From Bilophila wadsworthia ATCC 49260 (GTDB lineage Bacteria > Desulfobacterota > Desulfovibrionia > Desulfovibrionales > Desulfovibrionaceae): a stretch of 64,000 nt of DNA. The notes below the pieces were generated by a model that saw nothing but the letters and a program-made list of their open reading frames with translations, was not told the origin of the DNA and did no database searches. Positions 34,013-41,555 of the stretch are shown here, piece after piece; the first letter of the stretch is position 1; every line of letters starts with the position of its first letter. The stretch is from positions 6,377-70,376 of the forward strand of contig NZ_JNJP01000015.1 in assembly GCF_000701705.1 (NCBI RefSeq). Reading direction: 5' to 3'. Position numbers and translations under genes: made by a program.

Positions 34013-35920
34013 ATGCAGGAGCCGAATGTGAAACAGGAATACCGGATTGCGGCGCTTGTCCATTCCAAGCTCGTCGCCGATATCGTATACCGGGAAACGC
34101 TGCTTCTCGGGTGGAACATATCCATTGAGGTGACCAGCTACGAGACGGCGCTCGAAGACGCACGGCGCCTGTTCGAAGAGGGATACGAAGTCCTGCTGTG
34201 CCACGGCGGGTTCCGTGAGGCCGTCTTCAAAAAATTCGGACGCCGCACGGTCTTCGTCGAGCGTTCGGAGATCGACATCATCAAAGGCTTGAGCCGGGCC
34301 AGGAAGCTTTCGGATACGGTGGCCCTCACCGCGCACATCAACGAGGCCCGCGACATCGAGTTCATGGAATCCCTGCTTGGTATGCGCATTATCCCGGTCC
34401 GTTACGACACTAAGGAAGAACTCGAGGAACGGATCAGGGAAACGATGGCGCGCGGCGTTCGGGTTTTCGTGGGCGGGGGCGGGACGGCGCGGATCGTCAG
34501 CCGCCTCGGCGGGCAGATTTTTCTGGACGAGCCGCAGCCCGTGAATATCCGCAACGCGGTGAGCCGGGCCATTACCATAGCCGAAAACATGCGCATGGAG
34601 CAGACGAACCGCTCCAACATCCAGGCCATGCTTCACTACTCGAAAGAGGGCGTGATCTGCCTCAGTGCGCAGCGGGACATCGTTTTCCACAATGCGCAGG
34701 CGCTCAAGCTGCTGCGCGTGGAGGCCCCGCATGAGCTTGCCCGCTTCTTCCCGCCGCTCTTTCTCGATGAAGTGCTGGAACACTCTTCCCCGTTCATAGA
34801 CCGGGTGGTGACCATCAACGGCAGGCAGCTGCTCATCAACACGTTCCCGCTGGCCATGTCGTCGTCGACGACGGGCGCGGTCTGCTTCATCCATGATGTG
34901 CAGAACCTCCAGAAAATCAACCGGAAGATCGACACGGATCTCCATTCACGCGGGCTCGTGGCCAACTATACGGCACGGGACATCATCGGCAAGTCGGCCA
35001 GCGTCGTGAAGCTGAAAGAAAACATCGCCCGCTACGCGCCCACGGACATCTCGGTCTACATCCACGGCGAAACGGGCACCGGCAAGGAGCTTGTCGCACA
35101 CGCCCTGCACGCCGCCAGCAAACGGGCCAAGCAGCCTTTTGTGGTGGTCAACTGCGCGGCCCTGCCGGACCCGCTGCTGGAAAGCGAACTGTTCGGCTAT
35201 GAGGAGGGGGCTTTTACCGGGGCCAAGCGCGGCGGCAAAGCGGGGCTTTTCGAACTGGCGAACGGCGGCACCCTCTTTTTTGACGAGATCGGGGACATGA
35301 GCCATGCTGTGCAGCTCCGCCTCCTGCGCGTGCTGGATGCAAAGGAAGTCATGCACGTAGGGGGCGATCGCTTCATTCCCGTCAACGTGCGGGTCATCTG
35401 CGCCTCGCACAAGCAGCTGCTGGATCTGGTCAAGGCGGGCTCGTTCAGGCTGGATCTGTATTTCCGTCTGGCGGGCGTCTGCCTTGAAGTCGCCCCCCTG
35501 CGGGATCGTTTGGAAGACGTGCCGCTCCTCATCGCCAACGTCCTCAAACGGTATGGAAAAAACGCCTCCGTTGTCACCCCGGCCATTCTGGATGCCATCC
35601 GGCGCTATTCCTGGCCGGGGAACATCCGCGAACTCATGTCGGTCATGGAAAGCTACCTTGTCCTGCTCGGGGACAACAGTTCCAGCCTCGCCTGTTTTGA
35701 GGAGATATTCCGCCATCGCAACCAGTTCTTCGACAAGGCCCCGCAGGGGGGGACGCTGGGGGAACAGCTTGCCGCGTACCGTCTGGAGATTGTCCGCAAG
35801 GAGATGCGGCGCTGTGCGGGCGACCGCAGAAAAGCGGCCAGGGCTTTGGGAATCAGTTACAGCAGCCTGAGGCGGGTTCTCGAAGCGGACGCCGCGAAGG
35901 ACGTATCCGTTCAGGATTGA
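34013..35920 (+). CDS. sigma-54-dependent transcriptional activator with PrpR-type sensor domain
   Basis: A 635-residue activator. Residues about 8-185 form a PrpR_N sensor (IAALVHSKLVADIVYRE, LLCHGGF, GGGGTARIVSRLGG), which binds small organic acids in PrpR. A PAS-like segment follows at about 200-300. The AAA+ core has Walker A GETGTGKE (352-359) and the sigma-54 contact loop GAFTGA (399-404). A Fis-type helix-turn-helix ends the protein (AARALGISYSSLRRVL). An in-frame TTG at 33965 is an alternative start but overlaps the palindrome and lacks a ribosome site. It diverges from the TctC operon, whose -24/-12 promoter it should control. Confidence 0.88.
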   Translation: MQEPNVKQEYRIAALVHSKLVADIVYRETLLLGWNISIEVTSYETALEDARRLFEEGYEVLLCHGGFREAVFKKFGRRTVFVERSEIDIIKGLSRARKLSDTVALTAHINEARDIEFMESLLGMRIIPVRYDTKEELEERIRETMARGVRVFVGGGGTARIVSRLGGQIFLDEPQPVNIRNAVSRAITIAENMRMEQTNRSNIQAMLHYSKEGVICLSAQRDIVFHNAQALKLLRVEAPHELARFFPPLFLDEVLEHSSPFIDRVVTINGRQLLINTFPLAMSSSTTGAVCFIHDVQNLQKINRKIDTDLHSRGLVANYTARDIIGKSASVVKLKENIARYAPTDISVYIHGETGTGKELVAHALHAASKRAKQPFVVVNCAALPDPLLESELFGYEEGAFTGAKRGGKAGLFELANGGTLFFDEIGDMSHAVQLRLLRVLDAKEVMHVGGDRFIPVNVRVICASHKQLLDLVKAGSFRLDLYFRLAGVCLEVAPLRDRLEDVPLLIANVLKRYGKNASVVTPAILDAIRRYSWPGNIRELMSVMESYLVLLGDNSSSLACFEEIFRHRNQFFDKAPQGGTLGEQLAAYRLEIVRKEMRRCAGDRRKAARALGISYSSLRRVLEADAAKDVSVQD

Positions 35921-36021
35921 AGCCGGAGGGGTATCGGGAGGCTGCCCTTCGGGCGCCACGGACACCGGCCTCTCAGCTCCACCGTGTTGTTTACGTTTCC
36001 CAAACGACAATGAAAATACAG

Positions 36022-36049
36022 GAGGCCGTCCCATCACAGGAATGGCCTC
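36022..36049. terminator. weak terminator between converging activator and DASS genes
   Basis: GAGGCC and GGCCTC form a short stem with partial inner pairing; T-rich but broken tails occur on both sides. It is the only candidate in the 186-base gap between the two stop codons. Confidence 0.35.
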
Positions 36050-36106
36050 TTCCGTTCCTCGAATCGGGCGGGCCATGCCGGTTGGTCCCGCCGAAAGCCC
36101 GCGCGC

Positions 36107-37591
36107 CTACAAGACCATCGGGCCGACGAGCCAGCACAGGCCGAAGGTGATCACCGTGACGATGGTCGTATTGAGGAATCCGCTGATGATGAAGTCCTTC
36201 GGCTGCGCGTAGCCTTCGCTTCCCGCGATGACCGCCGCGACGGGGACGGAGGAGAAGGGGAACATGGTGGTCAGGTTGCTGACGAAGCCGACGGAGATGC
36301 ATGCGAGCAGGGGATCGAATCCGTAAATCCCGGCAAGGCCCGCCGTAATGGGCAGCATGAGCGGGATGACCGCCAGGCTCATGATGATCTGTGAGAAGAA
36401 CCCGGTGATGAAGACCAGTGCGAACCAGACCAGCAAGCCGTGGATGTCGCCCAGAAGCATCTGGATGCACTGGGCCATCCACTTGTCCACGCCGCCCTTG
36501 AGGAGCACCTGCCCAAAGGCGATGGCCCCGATCTGCAGCACGATGATGCCCCACCCGATGTTGCGGACGGCCTGATCCCAGTTCATGGCGAAGATGAGCC
36601 TGCCGGATTCGCGGTCCCGGCGGATGGGCACGAGGAAGGCGGAAGCGCCCATGAGCACGGCGATCACCGGGGCTGTCATCATCCGCGCTTCCTCTTCCAG
36701 CCCGAGCGCGGAAAAAATCTGCGGCCCGGAGCACCAGAGCGCCAGCGCGACCATCATGATCCAGATGGCGGCGTGCTCGTGGGCCGAGACCGGGCCAAGG
36801 GCCTCAATCTTCTTCTTGAGGTAGTCTTCCGGCATGGAAAAGCCTTTCCCGGCCTTGCCCACGGGGAACAGGAGCGCCGTGATGGCGAAACAGGCGAACA
36901 GGGTGACGAAAACCAGAGGCATACCGAGGGCCGACCATTCCCAGAACGTGATGTCGTGCCCGAGGACGGTCGCCACGATGGCTATGACCACGATATTCGG
37001 CGCGCCTCCGAGGGGCGTGCCCACGCCGCCGAGGGCCGGTGCGATGGCCGAGAGCGTGCACAGGGAACGCATCATGTTGTTGTCGGGCGCGAGGTTGCAG
37101 GACTTCCCGATGGCTACAGCAATGGAAATGAACAGGATGGTCAGGGGGATGTTGGGGGCTATGGCCGACATGACGCCCGCCCCGAAAGTGAAGATGAGGA
37201 CCATACGGACGGGGTTGCCCCTGACGAAGGGCAGGTTGAAGCACCAGTAGGCATAGCGCTCGATCAGGTTGCTTTCCTTCCAGACGCCCACGATGATGGT
37301 CGCACCGAAGATCAGCATCATGGCCGGATGCCCGATGGTGGCGAAAACCTTGTCCGGGGCCATGACGCCGAGGAAACCGAAGATCGGAACGGCCATGAGC
37401 GAGGTGACCGGCAGCGGCAAGACTTCCGTCATCCACCAGAGCATGAGCCAGGCGCACCCGGCGAGGCAGACCATGCCGTCGGGGTTCATCCCCTCAAGCG
37501 GGGGAAGGTCTTTCAGAGAGAAGCAGAGAAGCGGGCCAAGGGCGAAGAAGGCGATCTGCCTACAGAGTGCGGGAGTGGCTGGGGCGGACAT
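36107..37591 (-). CDS. DASS/SLC13-family anion:sodium symporter
   Basis: A 494-residue membrane protein of the divalent anion:Na+ symporter family (dicarboxylate/tricarboxylate/sulfate). Recognisable elements are WWMTEVLPLPVTSL near residue 60, the first SNT-like motif region SAIAPNIPLTILFISIAVAIG, GGVGTPLGGAPNIV, and a second repeat with SVGFVSNLTTMFPFSSVP. The ATG at 37591 has GGAG upstream; the longer open frame is intergenic. It is the last gene of a three-gene operon with a ferredoxin and an APS-reductase-like flavoprotein and probably imports or exchanges their substrate. Confidence 0.85.
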   Translation of the reverse strand: MSAPATPALCRQIAFFALGPLLCFSLKDLPPLEGMNPDGMVCLAGCAWLMLWWMTEVLPLPVTSLMAVPIFGFLGVMAPDKVFATIGHPAMMLIFGATIIVGVWKESNLIERYAYWCFNLPFVRGNPVRMVLIFTFGAGVMSAIAPNIPLTILFISIAVAIGKSCNLAPDNNMMRSLCTLSAIAPALGGVGTPLGGAPNIVVIAIVATVLGHDITFWEWSALGMPLVFVTLFACFAITALLFPVGKAGKGFSMPEDYLKKKIEALGPVSAHEHAAIWIMMVALALWCSGPQIFSALGLEEEARMMTAPVIAVLMGASAFLVPIRRDRESGRLIFAMNWDQAVRNIGWGIIVLQIGAIAFGQVLLKGGVDKWMAQCIQMLLGDIHGLLVWFALVFITGFFSQIIMSLAVIPLMLPITAGLAGIYGFDPLLACISVGFVSNLTTMFPFSSVPVAAVIAGSEGYAQPKDFIISGFLNTTIVTVITFGLCWLVGPMVL

Positions 37592-37656
37592 GGCGGCTCC
37601 AAGGGTATGATTGCGGAGGGGCGGGAAGGCTCGGCGTGGGGGAGGCTTTTGCCGTG

Positions 37657-37689
37657 CGGGGAACGCCGCCGGGGCGTTCCCCGTTTTTT
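37657..37689. terminator. GC-rich hairpin between flavoprotein and DASS genes
   Basis: CGGGGAACGCC pairs perfectly with GGCGTTCCCCG around five bases. The T-run (six T) lies on the plus-strand side only. For the leftward operon it is therefore an intercistronic hairpin that may lower or protect downstream mRNA rather than a full terminator. Confidence 0.6.
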
Positions 37690-37694
37690 CGGAG

Positions 37695-39386
37695 CTAGCG
37701 GGAAACCGGCTGGCGGATGGGGCGCCAGCGGGCGACGACCTCATCGCCTTCAAGGCCCACGGTGAGGAACTTGTCCGCAAGGAGCGGGTTGGTGAAGGGG
37801 AAGTCGGAACGGACATGGTTGGCGCGGGTTTCCTGCCTCGCCAGCGCGGCGTTCATGATCGCTTCGCCGCAGTCCATGAGATCGAGCACTTCGGCGGCCC
37901 GCATGAGCGTATGCGAACACGTCGCGCCCATCTGCCGTTCCGCGGAATGGCGGAGCTGCTTCAGGTAATCCCGTCCGGCGTTGAGCAGCGTTTCGGAACG
38001 CACCTTGGCTGGCCCGGCGGGGGCGTAGTCGCTCATGATTTGTTGCAGGGCCATGTTCGCGTCCTTCCAGTCCGCGCCTTCGGGGCGATCCATGAACGAG
38101 GAAAGCAGCTCCATGCGCTTCCTGATGGATTCGGTTTCCTCGGCGGGCTGGAAATCGACCGTGGCGGCCTGTGCCGCGGCGGCCATTCCGCCTTCCCATC
38201 CGAGATAGGCCGCCAGCGCGATGCCACAGCCGCCGTTGCCCACGAGATCGCCCGCCGCGAAAAGGCCGAGTACGGAAGTTTCGCCCTCGTCGGAAACGTC
38301 GAGCCCGCGCCCGTGGAGGATCGGCTCGTAGCGCATGAATTCCACGCTGTGCTTCTGCGGATCGATCCCTTCCTTTTCCATGTAGGTGAGCAGGGCGGTC
38401 AGGCCTTCGCCGGTCATGGCCCAGCGCATGTACGCCATTTGCTCGTCTGTGGCGTCGGAGCAATCCATGTAGGCGGGGCCGGTGCCCTTGCGCATCACGT
38501 CTTCAAAGACGGAATTCCAGATGTCGCTGGTCACGTCCCCGTACTGCGGATCGGACTTGGTGGCGAAGGGGCCGATGGGCTTGCCGTCGGGATAGCGGTA
38601 GACGCCGATCCACGTCGCCTTGCCGCAGCGCTGCAAATACTTGGGCCCTGCATGGGTGTAGGGGAATTCCATGTTGACCATGCGCGCGCCCACGCGCCAG
38701 CCGAGGCCCTGTCCGCCCGCGCAGTTGGGGCAGTGCCCCGTATTGAACATGAAGCCCGGCGTGGACGCGTTCATGTACAGGCGGTGCGTGAGTCCTGTGG
38801 CGAGCAGGACGGTTTTGGCCCGGACCGGGACAAAGGCGGGCTGTTCCGTGCTGATGTCCACGGCGAGCGCCCCGGCGATGCGGCCGCCGACGCGGGCAAG
38901 TTCCACCACGGGATGATGGTTGTAGAACTTCACGCCGACCGCCTTGGCCTCGCGGACAAGCACCTTCTTCTGGTCGGAGCCGTCATACTTCAGGAACGCG
39001 CGGGGCTTGCCGGGCAGGGCGTGCCCCTTGCATTCCCAGTCTCCGGTCGGGCGCATGTTTACGCCCCAAGCATCCCACATCTGCACCAGCTCAAAGCTCT
39101 TTTCCAGAAATTTGTGCATGAGGCTCGGTTCCTTGAGCTGGCCCACGAGGCTCTGCATGGTTTCCTTGAATACGGGCTCGATGTCGTCGCCGTGATAGGA
39201 AGGGATATAGCAGTTGAAGTGATCGTTGCCGGTCGCGCCGGAACCGCTACGGCGCGCATGGCACTTTTCCATGATGACGACGTTCTTGCATCCGGCCTTG
39301 CCCGCCGCGATGCCCGCCATGAGGCCGCCGATGCCGCCGCCGACGATGAGGAGATCCGCTTCGATTACAGGCTTGACGGGGATCAT
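37695..39386 (-). CDS. APS reductase alpha/fumarate reductase-like FAD flavoprotein
   Basis: A 563-residue flavoprotein with the FAD site LLIVGGGIGGLMAGIAAG at the N terminus, then SGSGATGNDHFNCY, an FAD contact loop like that of APS reductase AprA, and AAGDLVGNGGCGIALAAYLG near the C-terminal third. The ATG at 39386 overlaps the stop of the ferredoxin gene (ATGA), and AAGGAGGT precedes it. AprB-like ferredoxin next to AprA-like flavoprotein suggests a soluble two-subunit oxidoreductase. The true APS reductase usually lies elsewhere beside qmo genes, and here a DASS transporter follows, so a carboxylate or sulfonate-type substrate is more likely than APS. That is an inference. Confidence 0.83.
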   Translation of the reverse strand: MIPVKPVIEADLLIVGGGIGGLMAGIAAGKAGCKNVVIMEKCHARRSGSGATGNDHFNCYIPSYHGDDIEPVFKETMQSLVGQLKEPSLMHKFLEKSFELVQMWDAWGVNMRPTGDWECKGHALPGKPRAFLKYDGSDQKKVLVREAKAVGVKFYNHHPVVELARVGGRIAGALAVDISTEQPAFVPVRAKTVLLATGLTHRLYMNASTPGFMFNTGHCPNCAGGQGLGWRVGARMVNMEFPYTHAGPKYLQRCGKATWIGVYRYPDGKPIGPFATKSDPQYGDVTSDIWNSVFEDVMRKGTGPAYMDCSDATDEQMAYMRWAMTGEGLTALLTYMEKEGIDPQKHSVEFMRYEPILHGRGLDVSDEGETSVLGLFAAGDLVGNGGCGIALAAYLGWEGGMAAAAQAATVDFQPAEETESIRKRMELLSSFMDRPEGADWKDANMALQQIMSDYAPAGPAKVRSETLLNAGRDYLKQLRHSAERQMGATCSHTLMRAAEVLDLMDCGEAIMNAALARQETRANHVRSDFPFTNPLLADKFLTVGLEGDEVVARWRPIRQPVSR

Positions 39387-39634
39387 GACTTGACCTCCTT
39401 GGTGGTGAGGGTGGACGCGTCGACATGCATGAGGCCGTACGACAGGGGGATGCGCAGGGAAATAGCCCCGACGGGACAGTCGAGCACGCAAGAGTCGCAA
39501 TGCCAGCATTCTTCGGGGAACTTGATGCGGGGGAATTTGTCGACGCTGCGGTCAAAGACGAAAAGGTTCGAATTGCAGATTTCGGCACAAGTGCCGCATC
39601 CGGTACACTTCTCCCGGTCGATCAGCGGAGGCAT
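39383..39634 (-). CDS. 2[4Fe-4S] ferredoxin, AprB-like electron-transfer subunit
   Basis: An 83-residue ferredoxin with two complete four-cysteine motifs: CTGCGTCAEIC at about residues 10-20 and CWHCDSCVLDCP at about 43-54. The C-terminal tail (ISLRIPLSYGLMHV) is like that of AprB. It should pass electrons to the flavoprotein whose gene overlaps it by four bases. I chose the ATG at 39634, with AAGGAG ten bases upstream. It is the first gene after the -24/-12 promoter at 39714-39727. Its second cluster region closely matches the C terminus of the GltD-like protein encoded at 20156-21850. Confidence 0.85.
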   Translation of the reverse strand: MPPLIDREKCTGCGTCAEICNSNLFVFDRSVDKFPRIKFPEECWHCDSCVLDCPVGAISLRIPLSYGLMHVDASTLTTKEVKS

Positions 39635-39712
39635 AGGAAAACTCCTTTGTGGAATGTTTTGCATATATCGCAGTATGATAACTGCTCTTTACGGATGATT
39701 CGATTCTGATAA

Positions 39713-39728
39713 AGCAATGACCGTGCCG
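39713..39728 (-). promoter_or_regulatory. sigma-54 (-24/-12) promoter of the ferredoxin-flavoprotein-DASS operon
   Basis: Read leftward: CGGCACGGTCATTGCTTT. GG and GC are ten bases apart, with GGCACG and TTGCT both matching consensus. It lies about 80 bases upstream of the ferredoxin ATG, and a sigma-54 activator gene diverges on the other side. Confidence 0.85.
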
Positions 39729-39860
39729 TTATTTTGTATAAAAAAGAACAATAGGTTAAAGAGGGTGCGCCTTCATTTTTATTGTATTTCGCAATAAATA
39801 ATGTTAGCGAAATGCAATATAAAGGGCATTCGCTTCAAAAACAGAGCGTGGGGGGTGGAT

Positions 39861-41396
39861 ATGGGCATATCAGAACAAAAAGACAGTTCTTTTCAGATGA
39901 TGGAAGGAAAGGGATCAATGGATTTTTTTGATTCCGGCGGGCTGTCGTGTCGGTTGCTCTATCGGACGAGCGGGCTGGACGGCTCGATCCATCTGCTCCT
40001 TCAGCTTGTACGGGAAATATTTCCCATTATCAGGCTGAATATTGTGAGCGGTTCCTCTGATCTGCGGGTCTTCGTACCCATTGCGGACACCTTGCCCAAC
40101 GGCCTGACCCGGGTGCGTGAAGCCGGGAAGGGCCGGAAGAGCTATCCCATCATCGCGCACGGGAGCGATCTTTCGAAGCCGCTCCTCTTGAACGATCTCG
40201 AATCGTTCAAGCGGGAAGCGCTGAAGATCGATCCGTCCGTTACCGAGCTGCCGTTCTATTCCCATGCGGCGCTGCTGCGCCTTCCGCTGTTCGCGCGCGG
40301 ATCGTTCACATTCCTGATCAACTTCTGGTCCAATGAAAAAAACAGTTTCAAAGAAGAGGATATAGAGCCGTTAAGCCGCCTCATCGCCCCGCTTGCGGAG
40401 GAGCTTGCCGCTGCCTTTACGGATATCCCGATCGCAGTGGGGGAGGTTCAGGAACGGCTCACGGGCTACGAGCGGATACGGCAGTGCGCGGGGCTGGCCG
40501 CCTTGCGGCAGGGTATCGAGAAAGTCGCCCCCACACGGACCACCGTACTCGTGACCGGGGAAACCGGCTCCGGCAAAGAGCTTGTTGCGGAGGCCATCCA
40601 TGAGCTTTCGGGCAGGAGCGGGGGGCCGCTTGTGCGGGTGAATTGCGGCTCCATCGCTCCCACACTGCTGGAGAGCGAACTTTTCGGCTATGAAAAAGGG
40701 GCGTTCACCGGGGCGCAATCCCGGCGGAGCGGCTATTTCGAGTGTGCCAACGGGGGAACCCTCTTTCTCGACGAAATCGGCGAGCTGCCGCTGACGGCGC
40801 AGGTACAGCTCCTCAGGGTACTGGATCGCAAGATCATCCAGCGTGTGGGCGATCCGCGCGCCATTCCCGTCGATGTGCGTGTCGTCGCCGCTACGAACCG
40901 CGACCTTGAAGAGATGGTGGAGAAGGGGACGTTCCGCCGGGATCTGTATTACCGCCTGTCGGTATACCCGCTCAGCATTCCGCCGCTCCGAGAGCGCAAG
41001 GTGGATATTCTTCCGCTCGTCCGGCACTTCATCGCCGCGAAGACGCAGGAAATGGGCACGACGATGCCCCCGGAGCCCGGCCAGGCCGAACTGGACAAAC
41101 TGTACGGCTACGACTGGCCCGGCAATGTCAGGGAGCTGGAACACGAAGTGGAGCGGGCGCTTATCGACAGCCGTTCCGGGTCGGTGATGCGCCCCCTTGT
41201 TTTTGGCGTAAAGCGGAAACGGCGCAAACCAACGTCGCTTTTTGAGGAGCTCGGCTGGCCTACGCTTGCAGAACTGGAAAGGCGCTACCTTGAGGCCGTG
41301 CTCGAAAAGACGGATGGAAAACTGACCGGAAAGGGCGGGGCATCAACGCTTCTCGGAATCCACTACACGACGCTGCGGGCGAAGATGAAGCGATAG
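39861..41396 (+). CDS. sigma-54-dependent activator with GAF-like sensor domain
   Basis: A 511-residue activator. Residues about 25-190 form a GAF-like sensor (HAALLRLPLFARGSFTFLIN). The AAA+ core has GETGSGKE (233-240) and the sigma-54 loop GAFTGA (280-285), then LFLDEIGELP and a conserved arginine-finger region (GTFRRDLYYRL). The C-terminal Fis-type helix-turn-helix is STLLGIHYTTLRAKM. I prefer the ATG at 39861, with GGGGGTGG four bases upstream, over an in-frame ATG at 39801. It diverges from the operon with the -24/-12 promoter at 39713-39728, which it most likely activates. The effector is unknown. Confidence 0.85.
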   Translation: MGISEQKDSSFQMMEGKGSMDFFDSGGLSCRLLYRTSGLDGSIHLLLQLVREIFPIIRLNIVSGSSDLRVFVPIADTLPNGLTRVREAGKGRKSYPIIAHGSDLSKPLLLNDLESFKREALKIDPSVTELPFYSHAALLRLPLFARGSFTFLINFWSNEKNSFKEEDIEPLSRLIAPLAEELAAAFTDIPIAVGEVQERLTGYERIRQCAGLAALRQGIEKVAPTRTTVLVTGETGSGKELVAEAIHELSGRSGGPLVRVNCGSIAPTLLESELFGYEKGAFTGAQSRRSGYFECANGGTLFLDEIGELPLTAQVQLLRVLDRKIIQRVGDPRAIPVDVRVVAATNRDLEEMVEKGTFRRDLYYRLSVYPLSIPPLRERKVDILPLVRHFIAAKTQEMGTTMPPEPGQAELDKLYGYDWPGNVRELEHEVERALIDSRSGSVMRPLVFGVKRKRRKPTSLFEELGWPTLAELERRYLEAVLEKTDGKLTGKGGASTLLGIHYTTLRAKMKR

Positions 41397-41408
41397 CCCG
41401 GCACGAGA

Positions 41409-41441
41409 AAAGGGATGCCATCCATAGGATGTCATCCCTTT
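41409..41441 (+). terminator. intrinsic terminator of the GAF-type activator gene
   Basis: AAAGGGATG...CATCC pairs over 15 bp (one mismatch) with GGATG...CATCCCTTT around a 3-base loop, 12 bases after the stop. The T-tail is short. Confidence 0.7.
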
Positions 41442-41481
41442 GAATTACGGCTTTAGGGTCAGGACTCGTTATTCTCAAAGA

Positions 41482-41539
41482 AAGGAAAACAGGGTACGCA
41501 TGGGACACCTCCGTGCCTCCTGCATACTCTGTTTTCCTT
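41482..41539 (-). terminator. large terminator hairpin of the histidine kinase operon
   Basis: Arms 41482-41500 and 41521-41539 pair over about 19 bp with two mismatches (outer AAGGAAAACAG). Read leftward they end in CCTTTCTTT. It lies 16 bases past the kinase stop. Confidence 0.75.
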
Positions 41540-41555
41540 CCCTTACTACGCATTA

